Origin: Mauremys mutica
Taxonomy: Eukaryota; Chordata; Testudines; Geoemydidae
Direction of reading: 5' to 3'
DNA length: 64,000 bases
Assembly (NCBI RefSeq): GCF_020497125.1
Contig: NC_059073.1
Location: forward strand, 17,443,225-17,507,224
Positions within the stretch are counted from its first letter, which is position 1; every line of letters starts with the position of its first letter. Under the pieces are notes generated by a model. It was given only the letters and a program-made list of their open reading frames with translations. It was not told the DNA's origin and searched no databases. A program made the translations under genes and the position numbers. Below, one piece after another: positions 18,578 to 30,399 of the stretch.

Positions 18578-20010
18578 CCCTCCTTGTTCCCAGATGTATA
18601 ACTCTGTGTTGGGCTGTGTGAAAATGCATTTTGTTTGAATGGGCCCCATTTGCCAAACAAACTCTCCAGAACTCTCTGCATGACTGCCCTGTCCTCATCG
18701 TTATTTACCATTCTGCCAATCTTCGTGTCATCAGCACATTTTTATCAGCAGCAATTTTGTATTTACTTCCAAGTCATTGAAAAAATATTGAATAGCATCA
18801 GACCTAGTACTGATCCCTGCAGAGCCCCATTAGAAACACCCACATTCGATGAGCCCTTTGACAATTACTTTTTGAGATCTGTCAGTTAGCCATTAGCCTG
18901 TTCTCAATCCGTTTAACCTGTGCTCCATTGATATTGTATAGTGCTAATTTTTAATCAAAATGTCCTGCGGTACTTGGATGCATAAACAGGGAAATCTCAA
19001 ATTGGAGGAGAGAGGTTATTTTACCTCTGTATTTGGCACTGGTACAACCACTGCTGCAATCCTGTGTCCAGTTCTGGTGTCTAACATTCAGGAAGGATGT
19101 TGATAAATTGCAGAGGGTTCAGAGAAGAGCCATAAGAATGATTAAAGGATTAGAAAACATGCCTTATAGTGATAGACTTTAGGAGCTCAGTCAATGTTGC
19201 TTAAAGAGGTTAAGGGTGGTTTGAAGAAAAGTCTATAAATACCTACATGGGGAAGAAATAATTACAAATGGGCTCTTCAATCTAGCAGAGAAAGGTCTCA
19301 CATGGTCCAATGGCTGGAAGTTGAAACTAGACACATTCAGACTGGACAGAAGGCGTCCATTTTTAACAGTGAGAGGAATTAACCATTGGAACAAGTTACC
19401 AAGGTCATGGTGGATTGATTCTCCATCACTGGCAATTTTTTAAATCAAGATTGGACATTTTAATTCAAGGTATGCACTAGGCATGATTGTGGGGAAGTTC
19501 TTTGGCCTGTGCTAGACAGGAGGGTCAGACTAGAAGATCACAATGGGCCCATCTTGCCTTGGAATCTGTGAAAAACAACACCTTACAAAACTCTAAGTTT
19601 GTCACATCTATGTTTGACATGGCCCATTTTCCATAAAACATTGTTAACCTGCTTTGAATATATTCCCGTCCTTTAATTCTTTATTGATTGAATCTCATAT
19701 CAGTTTGTCCATTATTTCAGGCTAACTGGCCTATAAGAAGCTGGGTCAACCTCCTGTACCTTTTTGAATATTGACAAAACATTAGCACACTTCCAGCCTT
19801 CTGGAATTCCCTCAGGAATCCTACATTTGTTAAAAAATTAATGTCCGTGGGCCAATAACCTCCTGAGCCAGCTCTTTGAGGACTCTTGGGTGGAGATCAT
19901 CCGAGCCTGCTGATTGAAAACTACTTATGTTTGGTTCCTGCATTCAGCTGGCATCAATCCAGCCTTTCCATCTCTCTAGGAGTCTCACTTACCTCAGATC
20001 TGGCGAGCCT
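18578..20010 (-). mobile_element. Old CR1/L3-like LINE, interrupted
   Basis: Two collinear minus-strand pieces (18578-18973 and 19582-20010) belong to one LINE RT region. The break falls inside the segment read in nucleotides as 'caaaatgtcctgcggtac ... ccttacaaaactctaag'. The gap is filled by a plus-strand CR1 copy. Strongly diverged with no open frame. Confidence 0.6.
18976..19575 (+). mobile_element. CR1 LINE 3' end nested in an older LINE
   Basis: Begins around GCATAAACAGGGAAATCTC and ends with the CR1 tail (GATCACAATGGGCCCATC, CTTGGAATCTGTGAAA). Stops and indels are present throughout. Inserted into the minus-strand LINE at 18578-20010, so it is younger. Confidence 0.7.
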
Positions 20011-20339
20011 TATCACAGCATAATACACAAGAAAGAGCAGCAGGATCGTTAGGCAGGAGGCAGAGTTGAGACAGAGGAGGAGTGAACTCATTTCGCCAGG
20101 CTCAGCATTAAGAATCACAGATACGCTCAAAGCAGCAACAAGTACCCAGGCTACACCTGAGGGAGGCTGCTGCTCTGGAATCAGGCAGGCGCTGATGTCG
20201 TCTCTAGGTCACAATGAGGCTGCCCTCCTGCAATCTCCCTCTAGCCTGTGAGGTGTCAATGCTGTACTTAGATCAGGAGATAGGATGGAGCAATCGCCCA
20301 AGGGGGCTGAGCTGCTGAGCTCAGAATAAGGCAGGAGAG

Positions 20340-20482
20340 AGGGCATCAGGTTTCCCAGGATCACTTGATGATTCCCTGTTCTGTTCATTCCCTCTGATGC
20401 ACCTGGTCTTGACCACTGTCGGAAGACAGGAGACTGGGCTATATGGACCATTGGTCTGACCCAGTATGACCATTCTTATGTA
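20340..20482 (+). mobile_element. CR1 LINE 3' end fragment
   Basis: Matches 13780-13940 in order: CACTTGATGATTCCCTGTTC, CTGTCGGAAGACAGGA, TTGGTCTGACCCAGTATG, TTCTTATG. 5' truncated. Confidence 0.65.
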
Positions 20483-21154
20483 AAAATTAATTATAATAAT
20501 ACAAATGTTAAGTACAGAAACTCCCCAACTTAATGACCTCTCAAGATAGCAACAATGTGAGATAACAACCTTGGCAAATACTGCATTTTAAAAATCTTGG
20601 CCTACTAGGAAACATATTTATATACGTTTCCATTCCCAGTCACAAATCTAGCATTCTGGAGCAAAGTCACTAAAATATAGTCCAACAAACAAATGTTTAT
20701 TTAACGTGCCCCTTATTTAAGCCATCGGAGGCACTTTCACGTGAGTCCACCTCCCAGGTGGGGGGCAAGAAGGCACCTTGCTCGTTCCTCCAGCAGCTCA
20801 CTGTTCGCTCTGGCCATGGCTGTTCATTCACTCCACCACTCTGTTGCCAATGGCCCTGCGCAGTCACCTTCTGCTGCCACCTGCCACTGTGACCTCTGCG
20901 AGTTGGTCTCTTGAGGTTCCACCCGCTCTCAGTGATTTCAGCTGAACTTTCAGTGGGGGAACCTCGCTGCTAGTGCAGTCTGGGCTGTCTTTTACACAGA
21001 AACACTGTCCCCACAGGAACACTGTCCCCACAGCAGGACTAAGCACGTAGACCTGATTATCAGTGATTTCAGCTGCAGTGGTCACTTAACAGAACAAAAG
21101 ACTATCTATGGAGCCTAATCAGCTCTGTCTTTAAACAGTGGAGAGGGACAGGTC
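20483..21154. other. No gene seen
   Basis: AT-rich to 20700, then a GC-richer part that may be older LTR material. It includes a short local duplication (ACACTGTCCCCACAG twice at about 21003 and 21020). Confidence 0.3.
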
Positions 21155-21160
21155 CCCACC

Positions 21161-21503
21161 TGTTGCATCGGCGCCTCTCAGGCGGGCACGGACAGAGCTC
21201 AGCAATCAATGTGATTGGTAGCAAAGTCATTTATTTCTCTCCAGCATGCTCTTATATACAATTATGGCAAGCAATCAAGCAGTTGCTAATTGGTTAATAA
21301 AATACACACAGGCACAGCTATAACGTCATTGAGGGTAGTTGTCATCCTGTACAACTTTCTAATTTATTATCCTGTTTACTGCCTGCTGGCAGATAAGAAC
21401 CAGCCCAAGGCCAGCCCTCACTACACAATTCACAGCCTAATTAGCCCGTCCTCGAAGCCTAAACACTTCGGTTTCTCACATACCCATCTGCCAAATTCCC
21501 ACA
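21161..21503 (-). mobile_element. Solo ERV-type LTR
   Basis: 343 bp bounded by TG...CA in both readings and flanked by a perfect 6-bp duplication CCCACC (21155-21160 and 21504-21509). On the minus strand it holds a CCAAT box (ACCAATTAGC), a TATA box (TATATAAGAGC near 21250) and AATAAA (21231-21236 complement) in the correct U3-R-U5 order. No internal retroviral genes are present, so it is a recombined solo LTR. Confidence 0.8.
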
Positions 21504-21509
21504 CCCACC

Positions 21510-22021
21510 CTCTCTTTTGATGCCCTCAATCAGCACAGGCTAATACAGTTCTACTGCCTTTTACTCATACAATAAGAACAACAACATTTCATTCCCAACC
21601 CCACCCCCTGCATTCAAGTAATTTGTAACCCAACCCCAGCCAAAATCTATCACTTGGGCAACACAGCTCTGTTTGCTGGGTACCTAGGTAGATTAGGTGT
21701 GAATGTAAATACAATCTGGTCCTGAAGCCTTTCCCCCCAGCCCCAGCTCATCATTAGTTGTCAGGGAGAGCTCATTGAGACTTTGCTTACAAATCATCAT
21801 TTGATTATCATCATTAGGTTGGCCAACATCATGGAAATGAATGCACTGACATTGTCATAAAAACAACAGCTGTATAAGGAAGCTAGTCTATGTTCATACT
21901 TTTCAAATCTATTATACTTTCAGATACACGTATTTTATCTTACACTGTATATGCTTTTAAAGTATGTATTAATGTTTCAATTTCAATTCAAATTTCCAAA
22001 CAGTCACTAAATTGGCATGTT
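21510..22021. other. No gene seen
   Basis: AT-rich sequence with no recognised repeat terminus or coding frame. Confidence 0.3.
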
Positions 22022-22765
22022 TCAGAAGAGCAGCCATGTTAGTCTGTATCCGCAAAAAGAACAGGAGCACTTGTGGCACCTTAGAGACTAACAAATGTAT
22101 TTGAGCATAAGCTTTCATGGGTCCACTTCATCGGATGCATAGAATGGAACTTATAGTGAGGAGATATATATACACATACAGAGAACACGAAAAGGTGGGA
22201 GTTGCCCAACCAACTCTAAGAGGTTAATTAATTAAGATGAGCTATTATCAGCAGGAGAAAAAAAAAACTTTTGTAGTGATAATCAAGATAGCTCAAGGGA
22301 TCATGTGGTATGTCCTGGATGGAAGCTGGAGGCATGTAGGTAAGTATAGCAGTCAGTAGGTTTCCGATATAGGGTGGTATTTATGTGACCATAGCTTATT
22401 AGCACAGTAGTGCCAAGGAAATGGACCGCTTGTGTGGATTGGTCTAGGCTGAGGTTGATGGTGGGATGGAAATTGTTGAAATCATGGTGGAATTCCTCAA
22501 GGGCTTCTTTTCCATAGGTCCAGATGATGAAGATGTCATCAATGTAGCGCAAGGAGAGTAGGGGCATTAGGGGATGAGAGCTAAGGAAGCGTTGTTCTAA
22601 ATCAGCCATAAAAATGTTGGCATACTATGGTGCCAGGCGGGTACCCATAGGAGGGCCACTGATTTGAAGGTATATATTGTCCACAAATGTGAAATAATTG
22701 TGGGTGAGGACAAAATCGCAAAGTTCAGCCACCAGGTTTGGCATGTAACTAGTTCACAAAACTGG
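22022..22765 (-). mobile_element. Penelope-like element, internally deleted
   Basis: Minus-strand copy of the family at 5740-7506. The terminal phrase (complement of CACTTCATCGGATGC, 22119-22136) is fused near 22296 to reverse-transcriptase sequence. That sequence carries the catalytic RYIDDIFIIW motif (22535-22546 encodes YIDD) and the stretch corresponding to FHPTINLSLD. The GIY-YIG region is deleted. Frameshifts occur toward 22620. Nonfunctional. Confidence 0.8.
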
Positions 22766-23087
22766 GGGGGGTGTTGGGGAAATTCAGGGGGGGTGTAGGG
22801 AAATCCCTGGAGGTACCATTTGAAAACTAACAACTCTCTGGTCAATAAGATCATGATGCAACATTACATAGAAAGTTATGAGTTGCCCCTGGACAACATT
22901 ACTTGTTAAAACCTAACAGCCCCTCCTAGGCAAACGCTGTTAAAGAGGTCTGTCCTAAACAAAGGAATGGGGGTTTATATAAGCAGCAAACAGGGTCATC
23001 AAGACAGCAGGGGAAGGAGATGGTAGTGAACAGAGCAATTTACATTTCAGCAAACACAAGTGGGGGAAGAGCACATGTAACGTTGAT
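22766..23087. other. Possible LTR remnant
   Basis: Includes GTTTATATAAGCAGC near 22973, a TATA-like promoter phrase. No paired terminus found. Confidence 0.3.
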
Positions 23088-23262
23088 AGACCCTGGTTGT
23101 TGGCAGGAAGGATCAAACCTGGGACTTCTGGAGCTTAGTGCATGCGCCGCTACTGCATGAGCTAAGAGCCAACTGGCTGTTAGCTAGGGCTGTAGATCAG
23201 ACTCATTTAACTGTCTCTAAATGGTCTCGGTGCCACTAGATAGGACAGAACACCACACCCAG
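23088..23262 (-). repeat. tRNA-derived SINE-like sequence
   Basis: Minus-strand A-box-like TTAGCTCATGCAGTAG is followed at tRNA-like distance by the B box GGTTTGATCC. The remainder downstream is a SINE body of unknown type. Not a functional tRNA. Confidence 0.45.
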
Positions 23263-26004
23263 GAGGTGTGTCCCTATCTGTTCTGACACTGTGCTGCGCC
23301 CCAGAAGCGGCCAGCAGCAGGTCCGGATAGTAGGCAGGGGGGCCATGGGGCTCCACACGCTGCCCCTGCCCTGAGCACAGGCCAATGGTTCCTGACCAAT
23401 GGTAGCGGGGGAGAGAGGTGTGGTGCCTGCAGGCGAGAGCCGCACGGAGCCGCTTGTGCGCCTCCGCCTAGGAGCCGGACCAGCTGCTGGTCGCTTCCAG
23501 GGTGCAGCTCGGTCTGCAGTGCTAGGACAGGCAGGAAGCCTGCCTCTGCACCCCGACTGCACTGCTGACTGAGAGCAGCTGGAGGTAAGCCCGCACTCCA
23601 ACCCTGTGCCCCAATCCCCTGCCCTAGCCCTCAGCCCCCTCCAAACCCGGACCCCCCCTCCTGAACCCCTACCCCCTCATCCCTGGCCCCACCCCACCCA
23701 GAGCCTGCCACCCCAACCTCTGCACAAAGGACTAACAGGTTTTGTTCTAAATGTACACTAAGAATTTGCATGAAGTCCATGGATGTGATCCCCTCACCCT
23801 CACTCCCCCCACCCCCCGCCAGACTCCATGAAGATAATTTCAGCAATTTTCAGTATTAGAGAGAGTTGTTAGGGAAACAATCCCTGTGTACTGTGTATAT
23901 TGAGCATTCAGGTGTGGCACCTGTGAGGCAATGCAATATACAGACAATAACCCGATTTCTGACACTTGGAGTAACTTTCAAGACTAATGATTTTCATCAG
24001 TCCACAAACACAGACCCTGCTGCTATAGAAGGTCAAACAGGCCCTTATTTTCCCACTAGCAATGCAAATTCTGATCATTGTGTAGTATACAAGACAATTC
24101 ACGTCAAAGGTGAAAAAAGCAGCTTCATTTATTGATGTGTTATCGTTTCTAAGTTCATACTTTCTGTTCATGTCTATTCATGTAGGTAATAGCAAATGAT
24201 GCCAGTGTCTTGCATACAGTTGCTCATCAGGGAGCTCGTACCCCCTAACTCACAATGGTACAAGTTTGCCATATGGCCAAAAGTGTTTCTGTTTTCCGAT
24301 CAACAAATTGCAACATTTTATTTAACTGTTTAGTGTATGCGGTGCTTGTGAAAGATACCAGGATGGCAGCTGATGGGAGAGAAATCTTTTACTTGTCCAT
24401 ACAACAGGTCAGTAGCAATATAAGCTTCCAGCACACATTCAAGCCTTTCCTACCCTTCTGAGCCGGCTATTGTAACAAAGGTGCCAGTGCTTTTCTGATG
24501 AGGACACTACTGTCATAGTAATATCTGGCAATGGCCTACACCTAATGCTTCAGAAGAATTCTAATGAAGGTCCTTGATCAATGTTAAGGGGGGTAAAGAC
24601 CGTTTCTGTGATTCTTTACCCTTGTTGTATGACAGTTACAAGAAGTGCTGTGCTCAGAAGTGATCAGAACCTCCATTTTACATTTCATCCAAAAGCCAGC
24701 ACTCTTAGCAGCCTGTTGCTACTTAACCCCATGCTAGGGTAGTCTAGGGTAGTAGTTCTGCACTGACGAGAAGATGGGTGAGTGCTACCTCCTGAATCAA
24801 CAATTACAACACAGTTAGTGTTCCTCAGCGTCCCAGCCCAGGACTGACTCGGCCCAGCACTGTTTAGCTTGTGAGAACTGAGGGGCTCCCAGCATAGGAT
24901 GACATTAGAACCTGAATCAAATCTCCCATCTTGTCTCAGGGTAAGATGGTCGCGGTAATTAAAGGTTGTTTCCGCATTTGACTTGTGTTCTTAACTCTGA
25001 GCCAAATGCAAAAGGCAAAAGGATTTCTTAGCAGATATCCCATAAGATTTCAGTTGCTTACATGCTTGTCCTTACCCTGTCTCTTCCCCCTAGAACATCC
25101 AATACCCAGATTCTGAGGATGTTGTACTGTCCTAACATCTGAGGTATCATAGCTCGCTACCATCGCATTTTAGGCTTCAGTAGGCAACAAAGAGATTCTA
25201 ACTGCGCTAACACTAATGCTCAGTGAGCTGTGAGGCAGCCTTAGATGGAATAGGTACCTGCTGTATTTCAGGGGACTGGCAATTTGCTGTTTGCTGTCAC
25301 CACTGCTTTGTCAGGAACATCAATTTCAGCTCAAAGTGCTCCTGCAAATGAGAGCACTTTTCACCTGCTCTGCCTGTGGAGGTGAAGGGAATCACCTCGG
25401 CCAATATTGCTTCACATTTCAAAAAAGAAAATGCCCCAAATGAAAATGTACAGTTCACCAACTCTACTCACAGCCACTCACAGGCCACCCCTGGAGTTTA
25501 CAGTGGGATGGAGTGGTAATATCTCTTGATTATTGCTATCACAATCACAGGCCTCATGCAAAGGTGGCATGGGCCTTAAATGGGGAATTGCCAACATGCT
25601 TAGATCTTACTCCTTAAAAGTGGAAATGATCCTGCAGCAAGCTCCCCAGATCTGACCACACCTGAGTTTGCCAGAGTGCCGAGGAAGAGGGGAGGATGAA
25701 AATCCAGAGCCAGACTTTTATTCTGCAGCTGATGCCTGTTTATATCATGGGCCAATCCAAAGCCTCAGGTCAGAACAACCCTGAACTCTGGAGTGTGGGA
25801 AATCAGAATCCAAATTTCACAGCTGGTTCTCTCTATTACGGACCAAAGACTCAGATCTGAATCCCCAACCATTGGTGTGCTGGACCTCTGAATCTGAACT
25901 CTGTAGCTGGCACCTGTGTAGACTGTTATAGGATGAACCAAATCCTGCATAGGACTTTCCTGAATCTCTGGGAGGCTCAAGATCTGGACATATCTCTACT
26001 TAAA
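23263..26004. other. No gene seen; GC-rich repeat then AT-rich sequence
   Basis: 23290-23720 is GC-rich and pyrimidine-biased, and resembles the GC-rich block at 26300-26690, suggesting a shared repeat. From 23850 on the sequence is AT-rich with no motif-bearing open frame. Confidence 0.3.
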
Positions 26005-26215
26005 AAAGTATGGCCTAGTGGATAGAGCACTGCACAGGGACTCGGGAAATCTGAGTACTCTTCCCAGCTCAGCTACTGGCTTATTGGGTGACCTTGGGCA
26101 AGTCACTTCCCTCTCAGTTCTCAGTTTCCCCATCTGTAAAATGGGGATAACGATGCTGCTCTCCCTTATAAAGTCCTTTGAGATCTGCTGATGCAAAGTG
26201 TTATATAAGAGTAAG
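26005..26215 (+). repeat. MIR-like CORE-SINE
   Basis: Full set of MIR landmarks: a tRNA-like head (GGCCTAGTGGATAGAGCACTG), the core with TGACCTTGGGCAAGTCAC, then CTCAGTTTCCCCATCTGTA and AATGGGGATAA. The end has AAAGTCCTTTGAGATC. Good preservation for this old class. Confidence 0.7.
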
Positions 26216-26219
26216 ATAC

Positions 26220-26825
26220 GGTAAATAAACCCTTATATAACGCGCATTTATACAGCGCATTTTTGACATAATGCGGTTTTCCTTTAGTGACCCATTTTTA
26301 TATAGCATGCTCCCGGGAGAGAATTTGGGTGTGGGAGGGGGCTCGGGATAGAGGGTTGGGGGAGGGGGCTCAGGGTGCCAGATCCAGGGTGGGCACTCAC
26401 CTCAGGCAGATCCCCGCAAGCGGCTCCCCATGGCTGCTGTTCCTGGAGGAGGTGGAGGTGTGGCTAGGCAGCTCTGTATGCTGCCTCCGCCTGCAGGTGC
26501 CGCACCCGCAGTCAGCGCTCAGGGAGGGATGGGGGCAGTGCCTCCATCAGGAACAGCAAGCACAGGAAGCCACTTGTGGGGAGCAACCACCGGATCTGGC
26601 ACCCCAAGCTCCTTCCCATGCCCCAGCTCCCTGTCCTGAGCACCCAAACTCCCTCCCAGAGCCCACGCCCTGCACCCAATCCCACGCCCCCAACATGTAC
26701 AACTTTGTCATGTCTGGGAATGTAACCCTATTTCCCCCATTTATTCTTCAGTTTATATAACACATTTTTATATGACATGGTTTTCCAGGAATGTAACTAC
26801 CAGGTTACATAAGGATTTACTCTAT
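26220..26825. repeat. Unclassified repeat: GC-rich core between AT-rich ends
   Basis: The AT-rich ends share CATTTTT(G)A..AT..GGTTTTCC (26260 and 26765) as a diverged direct repeat and bracket a GC-rich centre. The open frame in the centre is Pro/Ala/Ser-rich without motifs. Confidence 0.35.
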
Positions 26826-27470
26826 TATTATTACAATGATAAGGGCAGTATGGGACCCTATATAAAATAGAATAAAAAGATGCTAAAACTAATATAGTAT
26901 CCCTGGGATATATAAGTGATTTCTCAAAGACGATGCACTCAGGATTTACCTTCAGCTTTAAGAAGAGAAACGCCAGGGCTCAAATAGGCTGTCATTCCCC
27001 CTTTATATGAAACATTGTTTCTCTATACACCTATTCTCAGTCTGACACTGGTGAGGTGAGTATGAGAATGCAATAGATTAACCTTTTAAATTTTTCAGAT
27101 AAACAATTCACAAGTCCATGTGTGCAGCACAGTAAGAACCAATAGTCCGGGGCCAACCATCTCAAATTCTATATTTAGTCTATCCAGCTCTGCCAACAAG
27201 ACCCTCCTGAAGAGTGTCCCATCCTGTGCTGCTGTACCCATTTAAAGACTGGCAGTCCTGGAGTGCCACCAGGAGGCACTGCTGTGCTCTTTAAACCCAC
27301 ACCATGCTGTTCTCATAATTCATATAAAACATTTGATAGTGAAGAAGTTGTATCAAAGGTGCCATGCCGGCAGCTCTCCTGATTGAAGTCCTCACTCCAC
27401 CCAATAGACATGACATATCAGTGTAACTTTCCCCCGTTGTCCAACCAATGTGACCTTGAGGGACCATCGT
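26826..27470. other. No gene seen
   Basis: AT-rich sequence without recognisable features. Confidence 0.3.
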
Positions 27471-27473
27471 TAG

Positions 27474-27768
27474 GGCTCTGTCTACACTACTACAGTAAGT
27501 CGACCTACACTATGAAACTCCAGCTATGTGAATAATGTAGCTGGAGTTGACATCCCTTAGGTTGAGTTACTGGATGGTCTACACCACAGGGGATCGACGG
27601 GAGAGTTTCTCCCGTAGACTTACCTTACTCTTCTCATTGGGGTAGAGTACAGGGGTTGACAGGAGAGCGATCTGCTGTCGATTTGGCAGGTCTTCAGTAG
27701 CCCTTCTAAATCGACTGCCAGTGGATCAATCTCAGAGCATCGATCCCAGCTGTAGTGTAGACATAGCC
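27474..27768 (-). mobile_element. 295-bp MITE, copy 1
   Basis: Ends GGCTCTGTCTACACTAC and inverted GGCTATGTCTACACTAC (16 of 17 matching), flanked by TAG on both sides. The interior has a palindrome (ACTCCAGCTA ... TAGCTGGAGT). It is homologous, in opposite orientation, to 32161-32455 and 49564-49858, all three being 295 bp. PIF/Harbinger affinity is suggested by the 3-bp flank and the terminus. Confidence 0.7.
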
Positions 27769-27949
27769 TAGGAATGACAAGGTAGTTGTTTCCAGGACCA
27801 TTTTTTAACCCTTGGTCTCTCTCCTGAGATGAGCAAAAGGGGAGTTATGAGGATGGCTTTCTCACATGGACAACCGTTCACTGGAAACAGACCATCAATT
27901 CATTTCACATGGTACATTGAGCAGATATTAGCAATTCTTAGTTGCTATT

Positions 27950-28030
27950 ATTCTACGATGGATTTGAACCAGCAACACAGAGATGAAACCTTCAATGCCG
28001 CTTAGCCAGTCTCCTGCTACATCCTACCCA
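27950..28030 (-). repeat. tRNA-derived SINE head
   Basis: Complement shows the A-box-like TGGCTAAGCGGCATTGA and the B box GGTTCAAATCC at tRNA spacing. It resembles a type II tRNA head, but there is no intact tRNA structure. Confidence 0.4.
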
Positions 28031-30304
28031 TCCCATTTGTGTTCCTGTCTGTCTATACTGCAGACATTGCAGTCCTTTTAGTTCTATACTGCGTATATTG
28101 GGAAAAGAAAGAAGGGATGTAGTGACTCTTCTTACAGGTACAAATAGTGTAAAGTGATTATTATACCTAATAAAGACTATTGCTGTTTGTGTAAGTGCAT
28201 AGAGCTGTCACCCATCCCTTGCCTTCAATAGGAGATTTGCCTGAGGAAGGGCTGCAAGATGTAGCTTGTAGGTTTGGGAATCTGGAGGAATCTCTCACTT
28301 TTGCTAAGTAACACATTTAACAGGGTCTCATCTACTGCATGTGCCAGTTATGCAACTGACAAGCCTGCTGGAAGCAGCTTTTATTTGTTGCCGCTACACT
28401 AACTCTTTCTCAATTTTCCTAGGTTTGTGTAGCTTAAAGTGGAAGGGATGTTTATTGCCACTTTTATGTGTAAGCTGCCCACAGCTCCAAGTTATTCAGG
28501 GTTTAAGGCAAGCCAGCAAATGGGCCTTTAAACTAGTGGTGTTGCACCCCTGATCATGAATGATGTTGACACCAATTAGCAGAAAGGGAATCTATCAGAT
28601 AAAGGGAAAGAAGGTTTATCAAGCCCTAAATGCCAGGAGTCAGAATTCAGTGCAAAATTCATTAGTGCTTATGGCAGGAGCTCCTACCAACTATTGCCAA
28701 GAGGCTAAAGGAAAATAAAAATTACTTAAATAAAGTTTTCAGGCCTCTTAAATTTTGGGTTGCACAAAACCAGAGTTTCAGTAATTGTAATATTCTGTTG
28801 TATGTCCTTACACAGAGATTCTGCTGTGTGACACCAATATGAATCAGGAACAATTTGAGTGAAGTCAATGAAGTTTCCCTGGAGTTACACTGGAAGAACT
28901 GGGAGTAGAATCCAGCACAAATTTGCTACACGGCATTCCTAGACCATCTATACTAAATCTAGCACTTACCAGGTAGTGGGATGGATCTTTACAGGGTGTA
29001 AATTGGTGTACCTGCCAGCTTAAGCAAGCTGAAGACTTGGCCAAAAATTTGTAGAAAGAAAGAAAGAAAGGAGCCACAATCTCTTGGCTCTAAACAACAG
29101 TTCAGAAAAATAAGAGAGCACTGAAAACTGCTTTATGGTGCATTACAGATAAGCTCCAGTTTAACAAAACGCTAACAGAACATCTGACATCTTTGTATAA
29201 TTGCGGCTTTGTAAAACCAAATATTGGCTGAAATATGAACTTTGGATACTGGACCAGATATGAGATTTGGATATTGGAGGTTCCAAAAACTGAGATTGTC
29301 TTTTGTGCAAAAGATATAGCACAGATGCCTGTTGATTCTCATTTTACAAACTAAAGAAGACGACAACTCTTGCTGAAGCTTAAGGCCTATGTTGCTTTTA
29401 GGAGCTGACATTACTGTATGTTTTTCTACACTTAAGCACAACATTAAAACCTGTATTGCTGTTTAGCTGACATCAGAGAATCAAACTGAATTCACCTGTC
29501 CTCTCCAGTAAGGTCTGCTGGTCACCTACTGTTTAGCTCTCACATTTGAACTAACCTGCCCAACTACAGCATTCTTAGTACTTACATTTTGGATCCCTGC
29601 TATTCCCTTTCTGATCAGTCAAATAAGGTCAAACATATACAAGCTATGGGCAACACATCAGGAATCCTGTTTGCGGCTTGTCATTTGCTAGCATCGTATA
29701 GATGATTTACTTACCTATTCAAGATATTAGCGCCATGATTCTCATTTTCTTATGTGAAGCTCTTCGGCTTTCTAAGGAAATGCAAAGGTCACAAATGCCA
29801 ACAGTTCCCAAAACCAAACACTTGTCAACTCCGACACCCGAAAAAGAGCGATTCTCATTCCTCTCTCCATAGCTGGTGTCTGTTCTGTTCAAAGGGCAGT
29901 ATGCTAATTTCTTACAACTCTGTTTATCCAATGATCATTTGAACTCAGCATGTCTTAAAACATGTCCTTCCCTCGACACAGAATTTTGATGGCCATCACT
30001 TTCCATCTAGTTGTCAGGAACCCTGACACGAGTGACTCTGAGCTTATCTTCCAGTCTCATGTACGGCATATAATGTCAGAGTTCCTGACAGTATCATGCT
30101 GGGCTTACAGCCAAGAATTATTGCCATTTCCTGTTTGCTGTGAATGTTAGGGGCTTGTTTTATTATTTTGCTCTCTCTCCTCTTCCAGAACTAAGTGCTG
30201 CAATTCCTGTTTTACAGATCTGGCTCGACTATTGCAAATAAAGTTCATCTCTATGGAAATTTGCCCCAGATTTACTTAAAAAAAAAATCAAACCAGTATG
30301 TCGA
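28031..30304. other. No gene seen
   Basis: AT-rich intergenic sequence with a short GAAA-type microsatellite at about 29053-29069. No open frame with motifs. Confidence 0.35.
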
Positions 30305-30395
30305 TTGCAGGGTTGTAGCCTTGTTGGTCCCAGGACATTAGAGAAAGACAAGGGCATGAGGGCAAGGGTGAGGTAATATCTTTTATTGGACGATG
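30305..30395 (-). repeat. Penelope-like 3'-end fragment
   Basis: The complement resembles a Penelope-like terminus: GTAATATCTTTTATTGGA and GGTTGTAGCCTTGTTGGTC. Only the end is present. Confidence 0.45.
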
Positions 30396-30399
30396 TAGA

